From JAGXSE01 sp040757295 (GTDB lineage Bacteria; Bacillota; PH28-bin88), in NCBI GenBank assembly GCA_040757295.1, contig JBFLXH010000010.1, positions 1-64,000 of the forward strand: DNA of 64,000 nucleotides. Reading direction: 5' to 3'. The notes beneath the pieces are model-generated. The model made no database searches and was not told the origin of the DNA. It saw nothing but the letters and a program-made list of their open reading frames with translations. This document shows positions 16,813-24,164 of this stretch, one piece after another. Made by a program: the position numbers and the translations under genes. Every line of letters begins with the position of its first letter. Position 1 is the first letter of the stretch.

Positions 16813-19293
16813 TTGAAAAAAAGCATATTGGTTTTGTTTCTGCTGGGTTTGCTCCACTTGTTTTTTGGTGGTCCGGTCGAAGCTCTTCCAGTCCAAGGCC
16901 AGATCTTTCAGGGCCGGATTAATACAGCGCAAAACTTGAATGCCGTGAAATTTAGTGACATAAACAACCACTGGGCCAGAGAGTCTATCCATCGTATGGC
17001 TTTACAGTCAATTATCCGGGGATATGGTGACGGTCGTTTTCTCCCTGATCAGGCTATGACTAAAGAAGAGACTCTGGCCATCTTGATTAGGCTGCTAGGC
17101 CAGGAAGAAAGAGCCAGGGAACTGACTGCTCCAAATGGGAACTGGTCTGATGGGTACCTGGTGGCTGCTGTTGCCCAGGGGATTATTTCAGAGGTGGAAC
17201 GCCGGGAGATGGTGGAGGGTAAACGCCGTCAACCGGCAGAACGCCAGGAAGTTGGGCTATGGGTTGGCAGGGTTTTGGGCTTAAAACCGGTGCCGGAAAC
17301 CCGGCAGGTGGCAGTATTTGGTTTCCGGGACCGGAACAGGATTAATGAAGCCTGGCTTCCCATGATCGAAGCGGTGGTTCAGGAGGGGGTATTTTTCGGT
17401 GTCTCCCCAGGCCTGTTTGGCCCCAGAGAGCCAATTACCCGCGGCCAGATAGCAGCTATTGCAGATAGGATCAACCCAAAACTGGCAGGATTGCGGGGCG
17501 TAAGCATATTTGCCGGGGAGTTGTTGCAGAGCCGGGAAAGGGAGATATTAGGTGGCGGTCAGCCGGCCAGACTAGTAGAATACTTGGTTCTGGCGGACAA
17601 TGGCCAGGTTATCTTCCTGCAGGCGGGACCCCAAATGGATTTTATTGTGGCTAAAGGGCAGGCCTTAGGCCTGTCCGGTACCCTGACTGCCGGGGAGCGC
17701 CTCCAGGTAGTTGTTGCACATGGACAGGTTATCTATGTGGAAGCAGCCCCAGCCTCCGTCAAAAATATCCCCGCCGTTCTCCAGCAAGTGGACTCTACCA
17801 GGCGGGAGATTATTGCATACCCCCAAAACGGTCCCCTAACCTCTTTCCGGCTGGGCCCCCAGGCTGCCGTCAGGATTGGCAGCAGGGAAGCCAGCCTGAA
17901 GGACCTGTTGCCGGGACAGGAGGTAATTCTCTCTCTAAAAGGCGATCAGGTAACTCGTGTTCAGGCCATGCTGGAGGATTTGATGCCGGGTTACCGGCAG
18001 CCCCACCAGTTTGCCGTAACCGGGCGCCTGAGGGAAATAGGGGCGGGGGGTTTGACCATATTCACCTCCCAGGAAGAAAGGACTTATACTATTACCGGTT
18101 TCACCCAGGTCTTGCGCCAGGGGAGGCCAGTTAAACCACGAGAATTAAAAACAGGGGAGACCTTGCGGCTTTTGGTCAATGAAGAACTGGAGGTCATGCG
18201 GGTAGAGGCCGCCGGTCCGGCCAGCAGGGTGACAGGGATCTATAGGGGCAGGCTGGACAAGGTTAATCCGGCTGCCCGTCAGGCGGTCTTGTACCAGGTG
18301 GCTTATCTTGATGCCGGGGAGTGGCAGCCCCGCACCGGGTTAATGACCATTGATCTGGCTCCGGAGGCAGAGTTCTATATCGGTGACCAACCGGTGGCCT
18401 GGTCGGAAATGGCCCAACAATTTCGCCATCAAGAAGTCTACCTGGCGGTTCTTTCTCCCTTTGGGCAGGAGACGGCTGTTAAGCTGGTAGCCAAAACCGG
18501 GGAGGCAGAACTCCTGAACGGCCAGGTGCGCCGCCTTTCTTACGGGCAGGAACAGGTCGAGTTGCGGGGTTGGACCACCCCGTTCCAGTTCGGGCCCGGC
18601 ACCATTGTGGTGAAAAACCGCCAATTGGTTGAGCCAGAGGACTTATCCTCCCAGGATCACCTTTTTTTGATTGCCAACCGGGAAGATGCCCTGACTAGGG
18701 CAGTGGTGATTATTTCCCAGGAATACCTGCCGGCAGGTTTTCAGATTGCCCGGGGAGTGCTGGACCGGGTGAGGGAGGAAGATTTCCGTTTGCATCGGTA
18801 CAGCTTCTATGACGGCATGCGGTGGCAAGAGGCCGGCACCAGCTCCCAGTATGCCAGTTTTTCCTTATCCCATGAGGGCAAAGTGCTAGATTTTACGGAG
18901 GACAGCCTGCGGTTGCTAACCCCGGAGGACTTCCGCCGAAGCCGCTTTTCAGGCAAGTATATCAACGAATACGTCTACCTGATCAGCAGGCAGGGCCGGG
19001 TAGAAGCCATGGTCATCTACCCCTACCGGACAATTTCTCAAGCCCTGAAGACTAGTCTCGGCCGGGTGACCGCCATTAATGAGCAAGGGGTCCTGCGCTT
19101 GGAGCGGGTGCAGGACTGGAGCGAAGGGAACCAAAAATGGATTGCTAATCCCCTGTACCTTTCCCTGGACAGCAAGGCTTCCCTGGTAATTAAGGGTGAA
19201 CAGGCGGCAGACAGGCAGTCCTTCCAGGTGGGAGAAGAGGTCTTGGTCCTCCATGACCACCAGCAAATCTATGTGGCCATTATCCAAGAATAG
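16813..19293 (+). CDS. S-layer-homology domain protein, 826 residues
   Basis: Signal peptide at the N-terminus (MKKSILVLFLLGLL, cleavage near VEA). Three SLH-type modules follow within about residues 45-235: FSDINNHWARESIHRM with GYGDGRFLPDQAMTKEE, a degenerate middle one, and a third with GVSPGLFGPREPITRGQ. SLH modules bind pyruvylated wall polymers and tether proteins to the cell wall. The remaining roughly 590 residues are beta-rich with no family I recognise. TTG 16813 is preceded by a GGGTGGGGTG ribosome site. It begins 17 nt after the IPT/TIG gene, so the two are likely co-transcribed. Confidence 0.87.
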   Translation: MKKSILVLFLLGLLHLFFGGPVEALPVQGQIFQGRINTAQNLNAVKFSDINNHWARESIHRMALQSIIRGYGDGRFLPDQAMTKEETLAILIRLLGQEERARELTAPNGNWSDGYLVAAVAQGIISEVERREMVEGKRRQPAERQEVGLWVGRVLGLKPVPETRQVAVFGFRDRNRINEAWLPMIEAVVQEGVFFGVSPGLFGPREPITRGQIAAIADRINPKLAGLRGVSIFAGELLQSREREILGGGQPARLVEYLVLADNGQVIFLQAGPQMDFIVAKGQALGLSGTLTAGERLQVVVAHGQVIYVEAAPASVKNIPAVLQQVDSTRREIIAYPQNGPLTSFRLGPQAAVRIGSREASLKDLLPGQEVILSLKGDQVTRVQAMLEDLMPGYRQPHQFAVTGRLREIGAGGLTIFTSQEERTYTITGFTQVLRQGRPVKPRELKTGETLRLLVNEELEVMRVEAAGPASRVTGIYRGRLDKVNPAARQAVLYQVAYLDAGEWQPRTGLMTIDLAPEAEFYIGDQPVAWSEMAQQFRHQEVYLAVLSPFGQETAVKLVAKTGEAELLNGQVRRLSYGQEQVELRGWTTPFQFGPGTIVVKNRQLVEPEDLSSQDHLFLIANREDALTRAVVIISQEYLPAGFQIARGVLDRVREEDFRLHRYSFYDGMRWQEAGTSSQYASFSLSHEGKVLDFTEDSLRLLTPEDFRRSRFSGKYINEYVYLISRQGRVEAMVIYPYRTISQALKTSLGRVTAINEQGVLRLERVQDWSEGNQKWIANPLYLSLDSKASLVIKGEQAADRQSFQVGEEVLVLHDHQQIYVAIIQE

Positions 19294-19314
19294 AAAAAAC
19301 AGACCCCATTGTTA

Positions 19315-19419
19315 TAATAAGCGAGGCCACTAATTATTCATTGATTTACCGTGGCCTCAAAGCGAATTTCATACTCGGTTTCATTATGATAATGCAATTT
19401 TATCTCTTGCCGGGTATAA
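19315..19419 (+). repeat. Family B palindromic repeat
   Basis: Almost the same sequence as the copy at 3801, including the inner CATTATGATAATG stem. It separates the two SLH genes and ends 20 nt before the next start codon. Confidence 0.85.
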
Positions 19420-19438
19420 TCCAGCGGAGGTGCAGGAA

Positions 19439-20938
19439 ATGGGTTTTAGGCTTCCTTTAATATGGGTGACCCTGGCCTTAATCATTGGCCTATGGCCTGT
19501 GGGAGCATCCGCCTCTGTGCTGCACCTGGAAGGGGGCATTGCCAACGAGCAGGAATACCGGGAGGTGCTCTGGGTTACCGGCCGGCCCATCTTATTAACC
19601 GGAAAGGTCAAAGAAACAGTTACCGCCGGCAAGGACGGTTCGGTTACTTACCGCTTAACCTATACCAACCTGGGCAACCAGGAGCACAAAATCGCGGTGA
19701 CCAGATCCCTGACCTTCGTTGCTTCCCAAGAGCAAAAGGATAACCAGCGGATTTCCGTTACCCGGCTGACCAGCTTCCGGGAAACCATTTCGGTGGATAA
19801 GGACCGCTATGTCCTGGAGGATTACCAGTTTGCCCATTCCGCCATTACCGACCAACAACCGGTGGTGGGTTACCATAGCGCCAACTGGACTGCCAGGAAG
19901 ACATACAATGTAAATAAGAATGCCGGTAAGGCGGTTGTGGAAACCTGGGGCAGTTCTGTAGGCTACCAGCACAACTGGGGAAAAACCGTTACCCACAGAA
20001 TTGATGGTACCGTAAACTTTGACGGGAAAGTGACGGTAGATAAAAATCAACACAACACCAATTGGGCCGGCAGCTTTCAGGTCAACCTGTCAAACAGCCA
20101 CACTCGCCGCCTGGCATACCAGCCCAATGAGCCAAGCCAGATCAGCTTTGCTGGCGGCTATCTGGAGGTCCGTCAGGATACCGGCACCCTCCAGTACAAT
20201 TGCAACCTGCCTAACCTGGAAAAAGGCCTGGTGAAAGACAGCCGCCGTTTGCAGGAGGCCGGATCCCGCCAACTGGCCAGTCTCCCCAGGCAGCAGCGAT
20301 TACCGGTGCCGTTATTGCGGGATATCCAGGGCCATTGGGCTCTGGAGGATATCCTTAGCCTGGCCAGCTTGGAAGCCTTCCCCGGGGGCGGTGAATATTT
20401 CGGACCCCGCTTGCCCATGCTGAGAGGGGATTTTGCCAAAGCTTTGGTAGTGATCACAGGACTTAGTCTCCCGGTACCCCCTCCTGCCCCGAAGGGAACC
20501 ACCCGAACGGTGCCTCAGCCGGAACAGCCCGTCTTTGCCGATGTAACTGCAGATGACCCCTTTTACTACCATTATAAGGCGGTTTTTCAGGCCGGATTGA
20601 TGCAGGGAACCGGGCCGGGCCTCTTTTCTCCCCAGCAGAGCCTGACCAGAGCCCAGGCCATTACCATTATGGTGCGGGCCTTGGGGCTGGAAAATACAGC
20701 TCCGGTGACCCAGGGGAAGACTTCCTTCCGGGATGACGCCGCCATTCCCGTCTGGGCCAGGGATGCTGTCTTTGTGGCACATCGCCTGGGATTGGTCAAG
20801 GGGGATGATTACGGCTATGTACTGCCCAACCAGGTGATGACCAGGGCGGAGGCCGCAGCCTTTTTAAACCGGTTTATCCGCTACCTGCAAACGGAAATGA
20901 AAGCGGAGTACCGGGAACGCATCCTGAACTACCGGTAA
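19439..20938 (+). CDS. S-layer-homology domain protein, 499 residues
   Basis: Signal peptide (hydrophobic IWVTLALIIGLWPVG, cleavage near ASA) and a beta-rich N-terminal half of unknown family with many YR/TY and aromatic repeats. The C-terminal part has SLH modules from about residue 290: DIQGHWALEDILSLASL, FADVTADDPFYYHYKAVFQAG with GPGLFSPQQSLTRAQAI, and FRDDAAIPVWARDAV with NQVMTRAEAAAFL. ATG 19439 is chosen for GGAGGTG at 19427; the in-frame GTG 19430 overlaps that site. Likely wall-anchored. Here the SLH part is C-terminal, whereas in the preceding gene it is N-terminal. Confidence 0.87.
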   Translation: MGFRLPLIWVTLALIIGLWPVGASASVLHLEGGIANEQEYREVLWVTGRPILLTGKVKETVTAGKDGSVTYRLTYTNLGNQEHKIAVTRSLTFVASQEQKDNQRISVTRLTSFRETISVDKDRYVLEDYQFAHSAITDQQPVVGYHSANWTARKTYNVNKNAGKAVVETWGSSVGYQHNWGKTVTHRIDGTVNFDGKVTVDKNQHNTNWAGSFQVNLSNSHTRRLAYQPNEPSQISFAGGYLEVRQDTGTLQYNCNLPNLEKGLVKDSRRLQEAGSRQLASLPRQQRLPVPLLRDIQGHWALEDILSLASLEAFPGGGEYFGPRLPMLRGDFAKALVVITGLSLPVPPPAPKGTTRTVPQPEQPVFADVTADDPFYYHYKAVFQAGLMQGTGPGLFSPQQSLTRAQAITIMVRALGLENTAPVTQGKTSFRDDAAIPVWARDAVFVAHRLGLVKGDDYGYVLPNQVMTRAEAAAFLNRFIRYLQTEMKAEYRERILNYR

Positions 20939-20946
20939 AATCCGCA

Positions 20947-20975
20947 TTGGCAGGTTAGGGGCTTTGGTGTATAAA
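20947..20975 (+). promoter_or_regulatory. Sigma-A promoter upstream of the small ORF-fliW-csrA unit
   Basis: TTGGCA (20947-20952), exactly 17 nt, TATAAA (20970-20975): 5 of 6 matches in each box. It starts right after the SLH gene ends and about 55 nt before the AAAGGAGGG ribosome site of the small ORF. Confidence 0.7.
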
Positions 20976-21032
20976 ACTGGCAGACAAGCTCTTAATACGA
21001 CTGGGTAATATCTCGCAAAGGAGGGAATATAT

Positions 21033-21224
21033 ATGGTAACGGCGGCAAGACGTGGCGCCAAATCTATCGCACGGGGTATGAACATTATGAGTTGCCGCGT
21101 TACCGGTAAATTCACTCCTTGTGAGCGGGGCTATATAGGAGAATGTGTTTCAACAAAATCAACCAGATTAAGTCTTCCGAAGAAAGATTTTGTCCATTCG
21201 CTGCAAACTTTACATGAGGAGTGA
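21033..21224 (+). CDS. Small basic protein of unknown function, 63 residues
   Basis: ATG 21033 has one of the best ribosome sites in the window (AAAGGAGGG, 8 nt spacing) and sits behind a good sigma-A promoter. The product is basic, with four Cys-containing short segments and no membrane helix or family I know. From about residue 36 the coding sequence runs into a family D repeat (21140-21212), so the original gene may have been shorter or different and the repeat now supplies its C-terminus. The stop lies 5 nt before the fliW ATG, so translation of this ORF could feed into fliW. Confidence 0.55.
   Translation: MVTAARRGAKSIARGMNIMSCRVTGKFTPCERGYIGECVSTKSTRLSLPKKDFVHSLQTLHEE
21140..21212 (+). 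repeat. Family D repeat fragment
   Basis: GTGTTTCAACAAAATCAACC and the following AGATTAAGTCTTCCGAAG match the 3' part of the copy at 58905-59045. The DnaA-box-containing 5' hairpin is missing here. Confidence 0.7.
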
Positions 21225-21229
21225 TAACG

Positions 21230-21691
21230 ATGCAGATCCAGACTACCCGGTTTGGTACTCTGGAGATTGACGAGCAGGAAGTCATTAAATTCCCGTCCGG
21301 CATGCTGGGGTTTGAAGAACTGAACGACTACGTGCTGTTGCCGGTCTCTGGCAACCCTGCCTTCACCTGGCTGCAGGCGGTCCAGGAACCGGCAGTGGCC
21401 TTCCTCCTGGTGGACCCCTTCCTGTTTTTCCAGGGCTACGAGGTGGAGCTGCAGCCCCGGCACGAACAGGCGCTGCAAGTGGACGGCCCGGACCAGGTGG
21501 CGGTCTACGCGGTAGTGACCATCCCGCCTTCCGGGGTGAAGGACATGATGGCCAATCTGGTGGGGCCGGTGGCCATCAACCTGGTGAAAAAACGCGGCCT
21601 GCAGTTAGTCCTTGAGGGAACGGGTTACACCACCAGGCATCTCCTCTTCCCCAGGCAGCCCGGCCAGCACCCCCGGGCAGCCGCCCGCTGA
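21230..21691 (+). CDS. fliW: Flagellar assembly factor FliW
   Basis: 153 residues. FliW binds and inhibits CsrA allosterically; when flagellin accumulates it binds FliW instead and frees CsrA to repress flagellin translation. The family pattern is clear: TTRFGTLEIDEQEVIKFPSG, then GMLGFEELNDYVLLPV, and VDPFLFFQGYEVEL. ATG 21230 with GAGGAGTG is favoured over GTG 21221. It is directly followed by csrA, the standard fliW-csrA partnership in Firmicutes. The C-terminal tail (about 20 residues, Pro/Arg/Gly-rich) looks non-conserved. Confidence 0.96.
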   Translation: MQIQTTRFGTLEIDEQEVIKFPSGMLGFEELNDYVLLPVSGNPAFTWLQAVQEPAVAFLLVDPFLFFQGYEVELQPRHEQALQVDGPDQVAVYAVVTIPPSGVKDMMANLVGPVAINLVKKRGLQLVLEGTGYTTRHLLFPRQPGQHPRAAAR

Positions 21692-21708
21692 CCGGGGGGT
21701 GAACCAGC

Positions 21709-21963
21709 GTGCTTGTACTTACCCGCAAAGTGGGCGAAACCATCCTGATCGGCGACAATATCCGCATCACCGTGGTTGCCATGGAGGAAGACAAAGTCCG
21801 CATCGGCATCGACGCCCCCCGGGAACTGGCCATCCTCCGCCAGGAACTGGTTGACGCCGTCCGGCGGGAAAACCAGGCCGCCGCCGCTACCGATGCGGCC
21901 GTCCTGTCCCAGCTTCCGGACTTGCTGGCTCATCAAGCTCCTAAAGCACAAAAGGCAGAATAG
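21709..21963 (+). CDS. csrA: Carbon storage/translation regulator CsrA
   Basis: 84 residues. A dimeric RNA-binding protein that blocks ribosome sites containing GGA. The N-terminus is canonical (MLVLTRKVGETILIGDNIRI, with the RNA-contacting L4 and R6, then VRIGIDAPRELAILR, containing the second RNA-binding face). The C-terminal 25 residues after VRREN are an Ala-rich extension. GTG 21709 follows CCGGGGGGTGA. It lies 17 nt after fliW. A likely target is the fliC leader at 24119-24160. Confidence 0.96.
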   Translation: MLVLTRKVGETILIGDNIRITVVAMEEDKVRIGIDAPRELAILRQELVDAVRRENQAAAATDAAVLSQLPDLLAHQAPKAQKAE

Positions 21964-22015
21964 CAAGATAACCGGCACGGGATGGGAATATTTCCTATTA
22001 CCCCGGACTTTTCTG

Positions 22016-22024
22016 TGATATAAT
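22016..22024 (+). promoter_or_regulatory. Extended -10 promoter upstream of mntA-hepT
   Basis: TGATATAAT: a perfect TATAAT (22019-22024) with the TGn extension. No good -35 is found at 17 nt, as is common for extended -10 promoters. It lies about 30 nt upstream of the mntA start. Confidence 0.6.
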
Positions 22025-22055
22025 ACCCGTAAGTAAAAGTGATGTGGTGAGTTGG

Positions 22056-22478
22056 ATGATTCAATACCAGACCTACCTCGATGCATGGAAAAAACGAGTT
22101 AAAGAACGGGAGGAGGCCAGGACCGATCTGCGCTTGCGGGCGCTGGCTGCCGCGGAGCGGGCGGCATGCCGAATAGGCCGGGAATTTGATGTGCGCCGGG
22201 TGATCCTTTATGGCTCCCTCGTGCACGAACCTGACCGCTTTTACGAAGAATCCGATATTGACCTGGCCGTAGAGGGACTGGAGCCGGGCGACTTTTTCGC
22301 TGCCTGGCAGCTGGCGGAAACCGCGGCCGGTGGTTTCCCCGTGGACCTTACCCTCCTCGAAGAGGCAAAGCCCTGGCTTAAGGAACGAATTATGGCAGAG
22401 GGGAGGGTGCTCTATGACATCGCGGGATGTCCTCCGTATCGCCCGGCTGGCGGCCGAGATCAGGCAGACCCTGAATGA
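22056..22478 (+). CDS. mntA: MNT-type nucleotidyltransferase antitoxin (MntA-like)
   Basis: 140 residues. The core nucleotidyltransferase motif is intact: YGSLVHEP, then SDIDLAV, with the two metal-binding Asp residues, and a third acidic strand (PVDLTLL). MntA proteins neutralise the HepT RNase by adding AMP units to a tyrosine of HepT. The N-terminal 35 residues form a charged helix. ATG 22056 follows GTGGTGAG; GTG 22044 and 22047 are alternatives. The end overlaps hepT by 65 nt in another frame. It sits in a GC-rich block between csrA and fliC that has no flagellar function. Confidence 0.85.
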   Translation: MIQYQTYLDAWKKRVKEREEARTDLRLRALAAAERAACRIGREFDVRRVILYGSLVHEPDRFYEESDIDLAVEGLEPGDFFAAWQLAETAAGGFPVDLTLLEEAKPWLKERIMAEGRVLYDIAGCPPYRPAGGRDQADPE

Positions 22479-22923
22479 GATGGAAAAGATCCGCGCAGAG
22501 GCTGCAGAACTCCTGGCCAAAGCGGGAGAAACCGAACCGGACCACCTAATCGTGCGCGCCGCCGGGTCTATCTTGCATGATTTTTACCTGGCGGCCGAGG
22601 AAATTTTTATTGCTGTGGCGGAAGACCTGGACGGAGGGCTGCCTGCCGGCACCCACTGGCACCGTGACCTATTGCGAAACGTTACCCTCGAATTGCCGGG
22701 AATCCGTCCCCCGGTGATCAGCACCGAGTTGGCCGCCGATTTTGACGAGTACCTCCGGTTCCGGCACCTGTTCCGGCACCACTACGGCTTTAAATTACAG
22801 TGGAAACGCATGCGGCCATTGCTGGAAACCATGGGAGTGCTGCTGGACCGTTTCAGGAAAGAAGTTAGCACCTTCTGCGAATTCCTGGATGCGGTGGTGG
22901 CCCACCTTGGAAGCAAGCAGTGA
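22414..22923 (+). CDS. hepT: HepT-like ribonuclease toxin
   Basis: 169 residues, mostly helical, HEPN superfamily. The RX4HXY active-site pattern of HepT is visible as RHLFRHHY around residues 118-125. In the known system HepT is an RNase whose active site is blocked when MntA AMPylates the motif tyrosine. ATG 22414 follows GGGGAGGG; the preceding in-frame extension is a shadow inside mntA. The overlap with mntA is typical of such pairs. It could instead be a HEPN protein with a different partner, but the order and overlap favour toxin-antitoxin. Confidence 0.83.
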   Translation: MTSRDVLRIARLAAEIRQTLNEMEKIRAEAAELLAKAGETEPDHLIVRAAGSILHDFYLAAEEIFIAVAEDLDGGLPAGTHWHRDLLRNVTLELPGIRPPVISTELAADFDEYLRFRHLFRHHYGFKLQWKRMRPLLETMGVLLDRFRKEVSTFCEFLDAVVAHLGSKQ

Positions 22924-23018
22924 ATATGTATATGATGATATTAGGTGGGAACCAGGAGCGTTGATTGACTTGGGATAGTGGATGCCTTACTATGTTGGTA
23001 AGGAAGGAGGGGGTTAAC

Positions 23019-23585
23019 GTGGGCGTTGCTTTTGAGGAAACGGCGGCTGCCGGCGGCCTGACGTACGACGATTACATTCTTTTTCCGGAAGATGGACGGC
23101 GGCATGAGTTGTTGGGGGGAGAACATTATATGACACCGGCGCCGACTACTGCTCACCAGCACTTCCTGGCGAAATTGTTTTACCTGCTCTACCAGCACGT
23201 TATTAGCAATCACCTGGGAAAAGTATTTTTTGCCCCCATTGACGTGGTACTCTCGCCCCAGGATGTGGTCCAACCGGATTTGATTTTCATTAGCAACGAG
23301 CGGCGTTGCCGGCTGACGGAAAAAAACGTGCAGGGGGCGCCGGACCTGGTAGCAGAGGTTATCTCAGAATCCTCCCGCCTGCTGGACAAAAAATTAAAGC
23401 GTAACCTTTACGGCAGTTATGACGTGCTGGAATACTGGCTGTTTGATCCCGAACTGCGCGTGGCTGAGGTTTACCGTCGCGACGACCGTAACCGCCTCGT
23501 GAAGTTTGCCGAGTACGAGGACGAGGGTCAAATCGTTTCGCCCCTGCTGCCGGGCCTGGTCATTGAGGTGGACCGCCTCTTCTAG
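23019..23585 (+). CDS. Uma2 family putative restriction endonuclease-like protein
   Basis: 188 residues. It matches the Uma2/DUF820 pattern of PD-(D/E)XK nucleases: HELLGGEHYMTPAP near the start, VVQPDLIFIS in the middle, then APDLVAEVISESS and KKLKRNLY followed by EYWLFDPEL. The Asp-Glu-x-x arrangement in APDLVAEV is the putative catalytic site. Biological roles of Uma2 proteins are largely unknown. GTG 23019 has AAGGAGGGGG 5 nt upstream, clearly better than the earlier ATG. It follows hepT after about 95 nt in the same GC-rich block. Confidence 0.82.
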   Translation: MGVAFEETAAAGGLTYDDYILFPEDGRRHELLGGEHYMTPAPTTAHQHFLAKLFYLLYQHVISNHLGKVFFAPIDVVLSPQDVVQPDLIFISNERRCRLTEKNVQGAPDLVAEVISESSRLLDKKLKRNLYGSYDVLEYWLFDPELRVAEVYRRDDRNRLVKFAEYEDEGQIVSPLLPGLVIEVDRLF

Positions 23586-23612
23586 CCGTGAAGCAGTGGG
23601 GGAGAATGGAAA

Positions 23613-23687
23613 ATGTGCCATTGTCAGGCTTATCTAAACGCATGGGAAAAGCGTGTGGCAGAACGGGAACGGTCCAAGTATTTGTAA
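23613..23687 (+). pseudogene. Remnant of a second mntA-like gene (N-terminal fragment)
   Basis: A 24-codon reading frame (MCHCQAYLNAWEKRVAERER, then SKYL and stop) with GGGGGAG upstream. Its residues 5-20 align with residues 4-19 of the MntA-like protein encoded at 22056 (QTYLDAWKKRVKEREE), with many identities. The nucleotidyltransferase core is absent, so this looks like a truncated copy left after deletion. It could be a small ORF, but nothing supports a function. Confidence 0.6.
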
Positions 23688-23701
23688 GAGGGGCATAAGA
23701 G

Positions 23702-23932
23702 ATGCGGAAGGTAAACCTTGATGAATACATGCGGGAATTAAAACCCAGGGCTGCCCAAGCCTACCTGCAGGCGGCAGCCGCGTGGGGCCGCCCATTGCCC
23801 CGCCGGCGCCCGCGGGCAGCGGCGGAAGAGGCTATCCTGGCTCACCTGGACCGGCTGCGCCGGCAGAAAGCCCTGGCGGACGGAACCCTTGTCCAGTTAG
23901 CCACCCGGAGGTACCGGTTACGTATCTGGTAA
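23702..23932 (+). CDS. Small hypothetical protein, 76 residues
   Basis: An Arg- and Ala-rich, predicted helical protein (MRKVNLDEYMRELKPRAAQA, later RRRPRAAAEE and a C-terminal RRYRLRIW). No recognisable family. AAGAG and GGGGCAT precede the ATG, a weak ribosome site. The high GC content and Arg-rich codon use match the mntA-hepT-Uma2 block. It is followed by a hairpin terminator at 23971. Confidence 0.5.
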   Translation: MRKVNLDEYMRELKPRAAQAYLQAAAAWGRPLPRRRPRAAAEEAILAHLDRLRRQKALADGTLVQLATRRYRLRIW

Positions 23933-23970
23933 CGAATTACATGAAAAATCACCCATGCTAAAGGGATTGT

Positions 23971-24000
23971 AAGCGAGAATTTCCCCCGAAATTCTCGCTT
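23971..24000. terminator. Palindromic terminator upstream of the fliC promoter
   Basis: Thirteen-base arms AAGCGAGAATTTC and GAAATTCTCGCTT around a CCCC loop. Only a short T-rich tail follows. It insulates the cargo block from the fliC promoter 7 nt further on. Confidence 0.65.
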
Positions 24001-24006
24001 ATTTGC

Positions 24007-24034
24007 TAAAGTCCGCCCTCTTTTCTGCCGATAA
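24007..24034 (+). promoter_or_regulatory. Sigma-28 (FliA/SigD) promoter of fliC
   Basis: TAAA (24007-24010), 16 nt, GCCGATAA (24027-24034): exact matches to both sigma-28 boxes. It lies 130 nt upstream of the fliC ATG, leaving a long structured leader. Confidence 0.9.
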
Positions 24035-24058
24035 TTATTCGTAGAAAGGAGGTGTGCC

Positions 24059-24106
24059 TTGTTTAAATCCCGGTGCAATGCGGCCGCAAAAATCAAGGGG
24101 ATTTAA
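24059..24106 (+). CDS. Possible 15-residue leader peptide ahead of fliC
   Basis: TTG 24059 follows AAAGGAGGTG at a good 6-nt spacing and opens a 15-codon frame (MFKSRCNAAAKIKGI) ending TAA at 24104-24106. It lies in the fliC leader, within a stem formed by TTTAAATCCC (24062-24071) and GGGATTTAAA (24098-24107). Translation of it would open that stem. Whether it is translated is unknown; the strong ribosome site may have another explanation. Confidence 0.4.
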   Translation: MFKSRCNAAAKIKGI

Positions 24107-24118
24107 AAGCTTCACAAC

Positions 24119-24160
24119 TTTACGGCAAGGATGCCGAAATGAAAAATTCAAGGAGGAAAG
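24119..24160 (+). promoter_or_regulatory. Predicted CsrA-binding sites in the fliC leader
   Basis: A hairpin CGGCA (24123-24127) - AGGA loop - TGCCG (24132-24136) presents AAGGATG, close to the CsrA consensus RUACARGGAUGU. A second GGA-rich site, AAGGAGGAAAG (24150-24160), is the fliC ribosome site itself. This two-site layout resembles the B. subtilis hag leader, and fliW-csrA lie 2 kb upstream. Confidence 0.65.
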
Positions 24161-24164
24161 AAAG

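Noticed and set aside
24054..24164. Longer fliC start at GTG 24054
   Set aside because: It overlaps the AAAGGAGG site and adds 37 residues foreign to flagellins; ATG 24165 has its own AAGGAGGAAAG and gives the conserved N-terminus.
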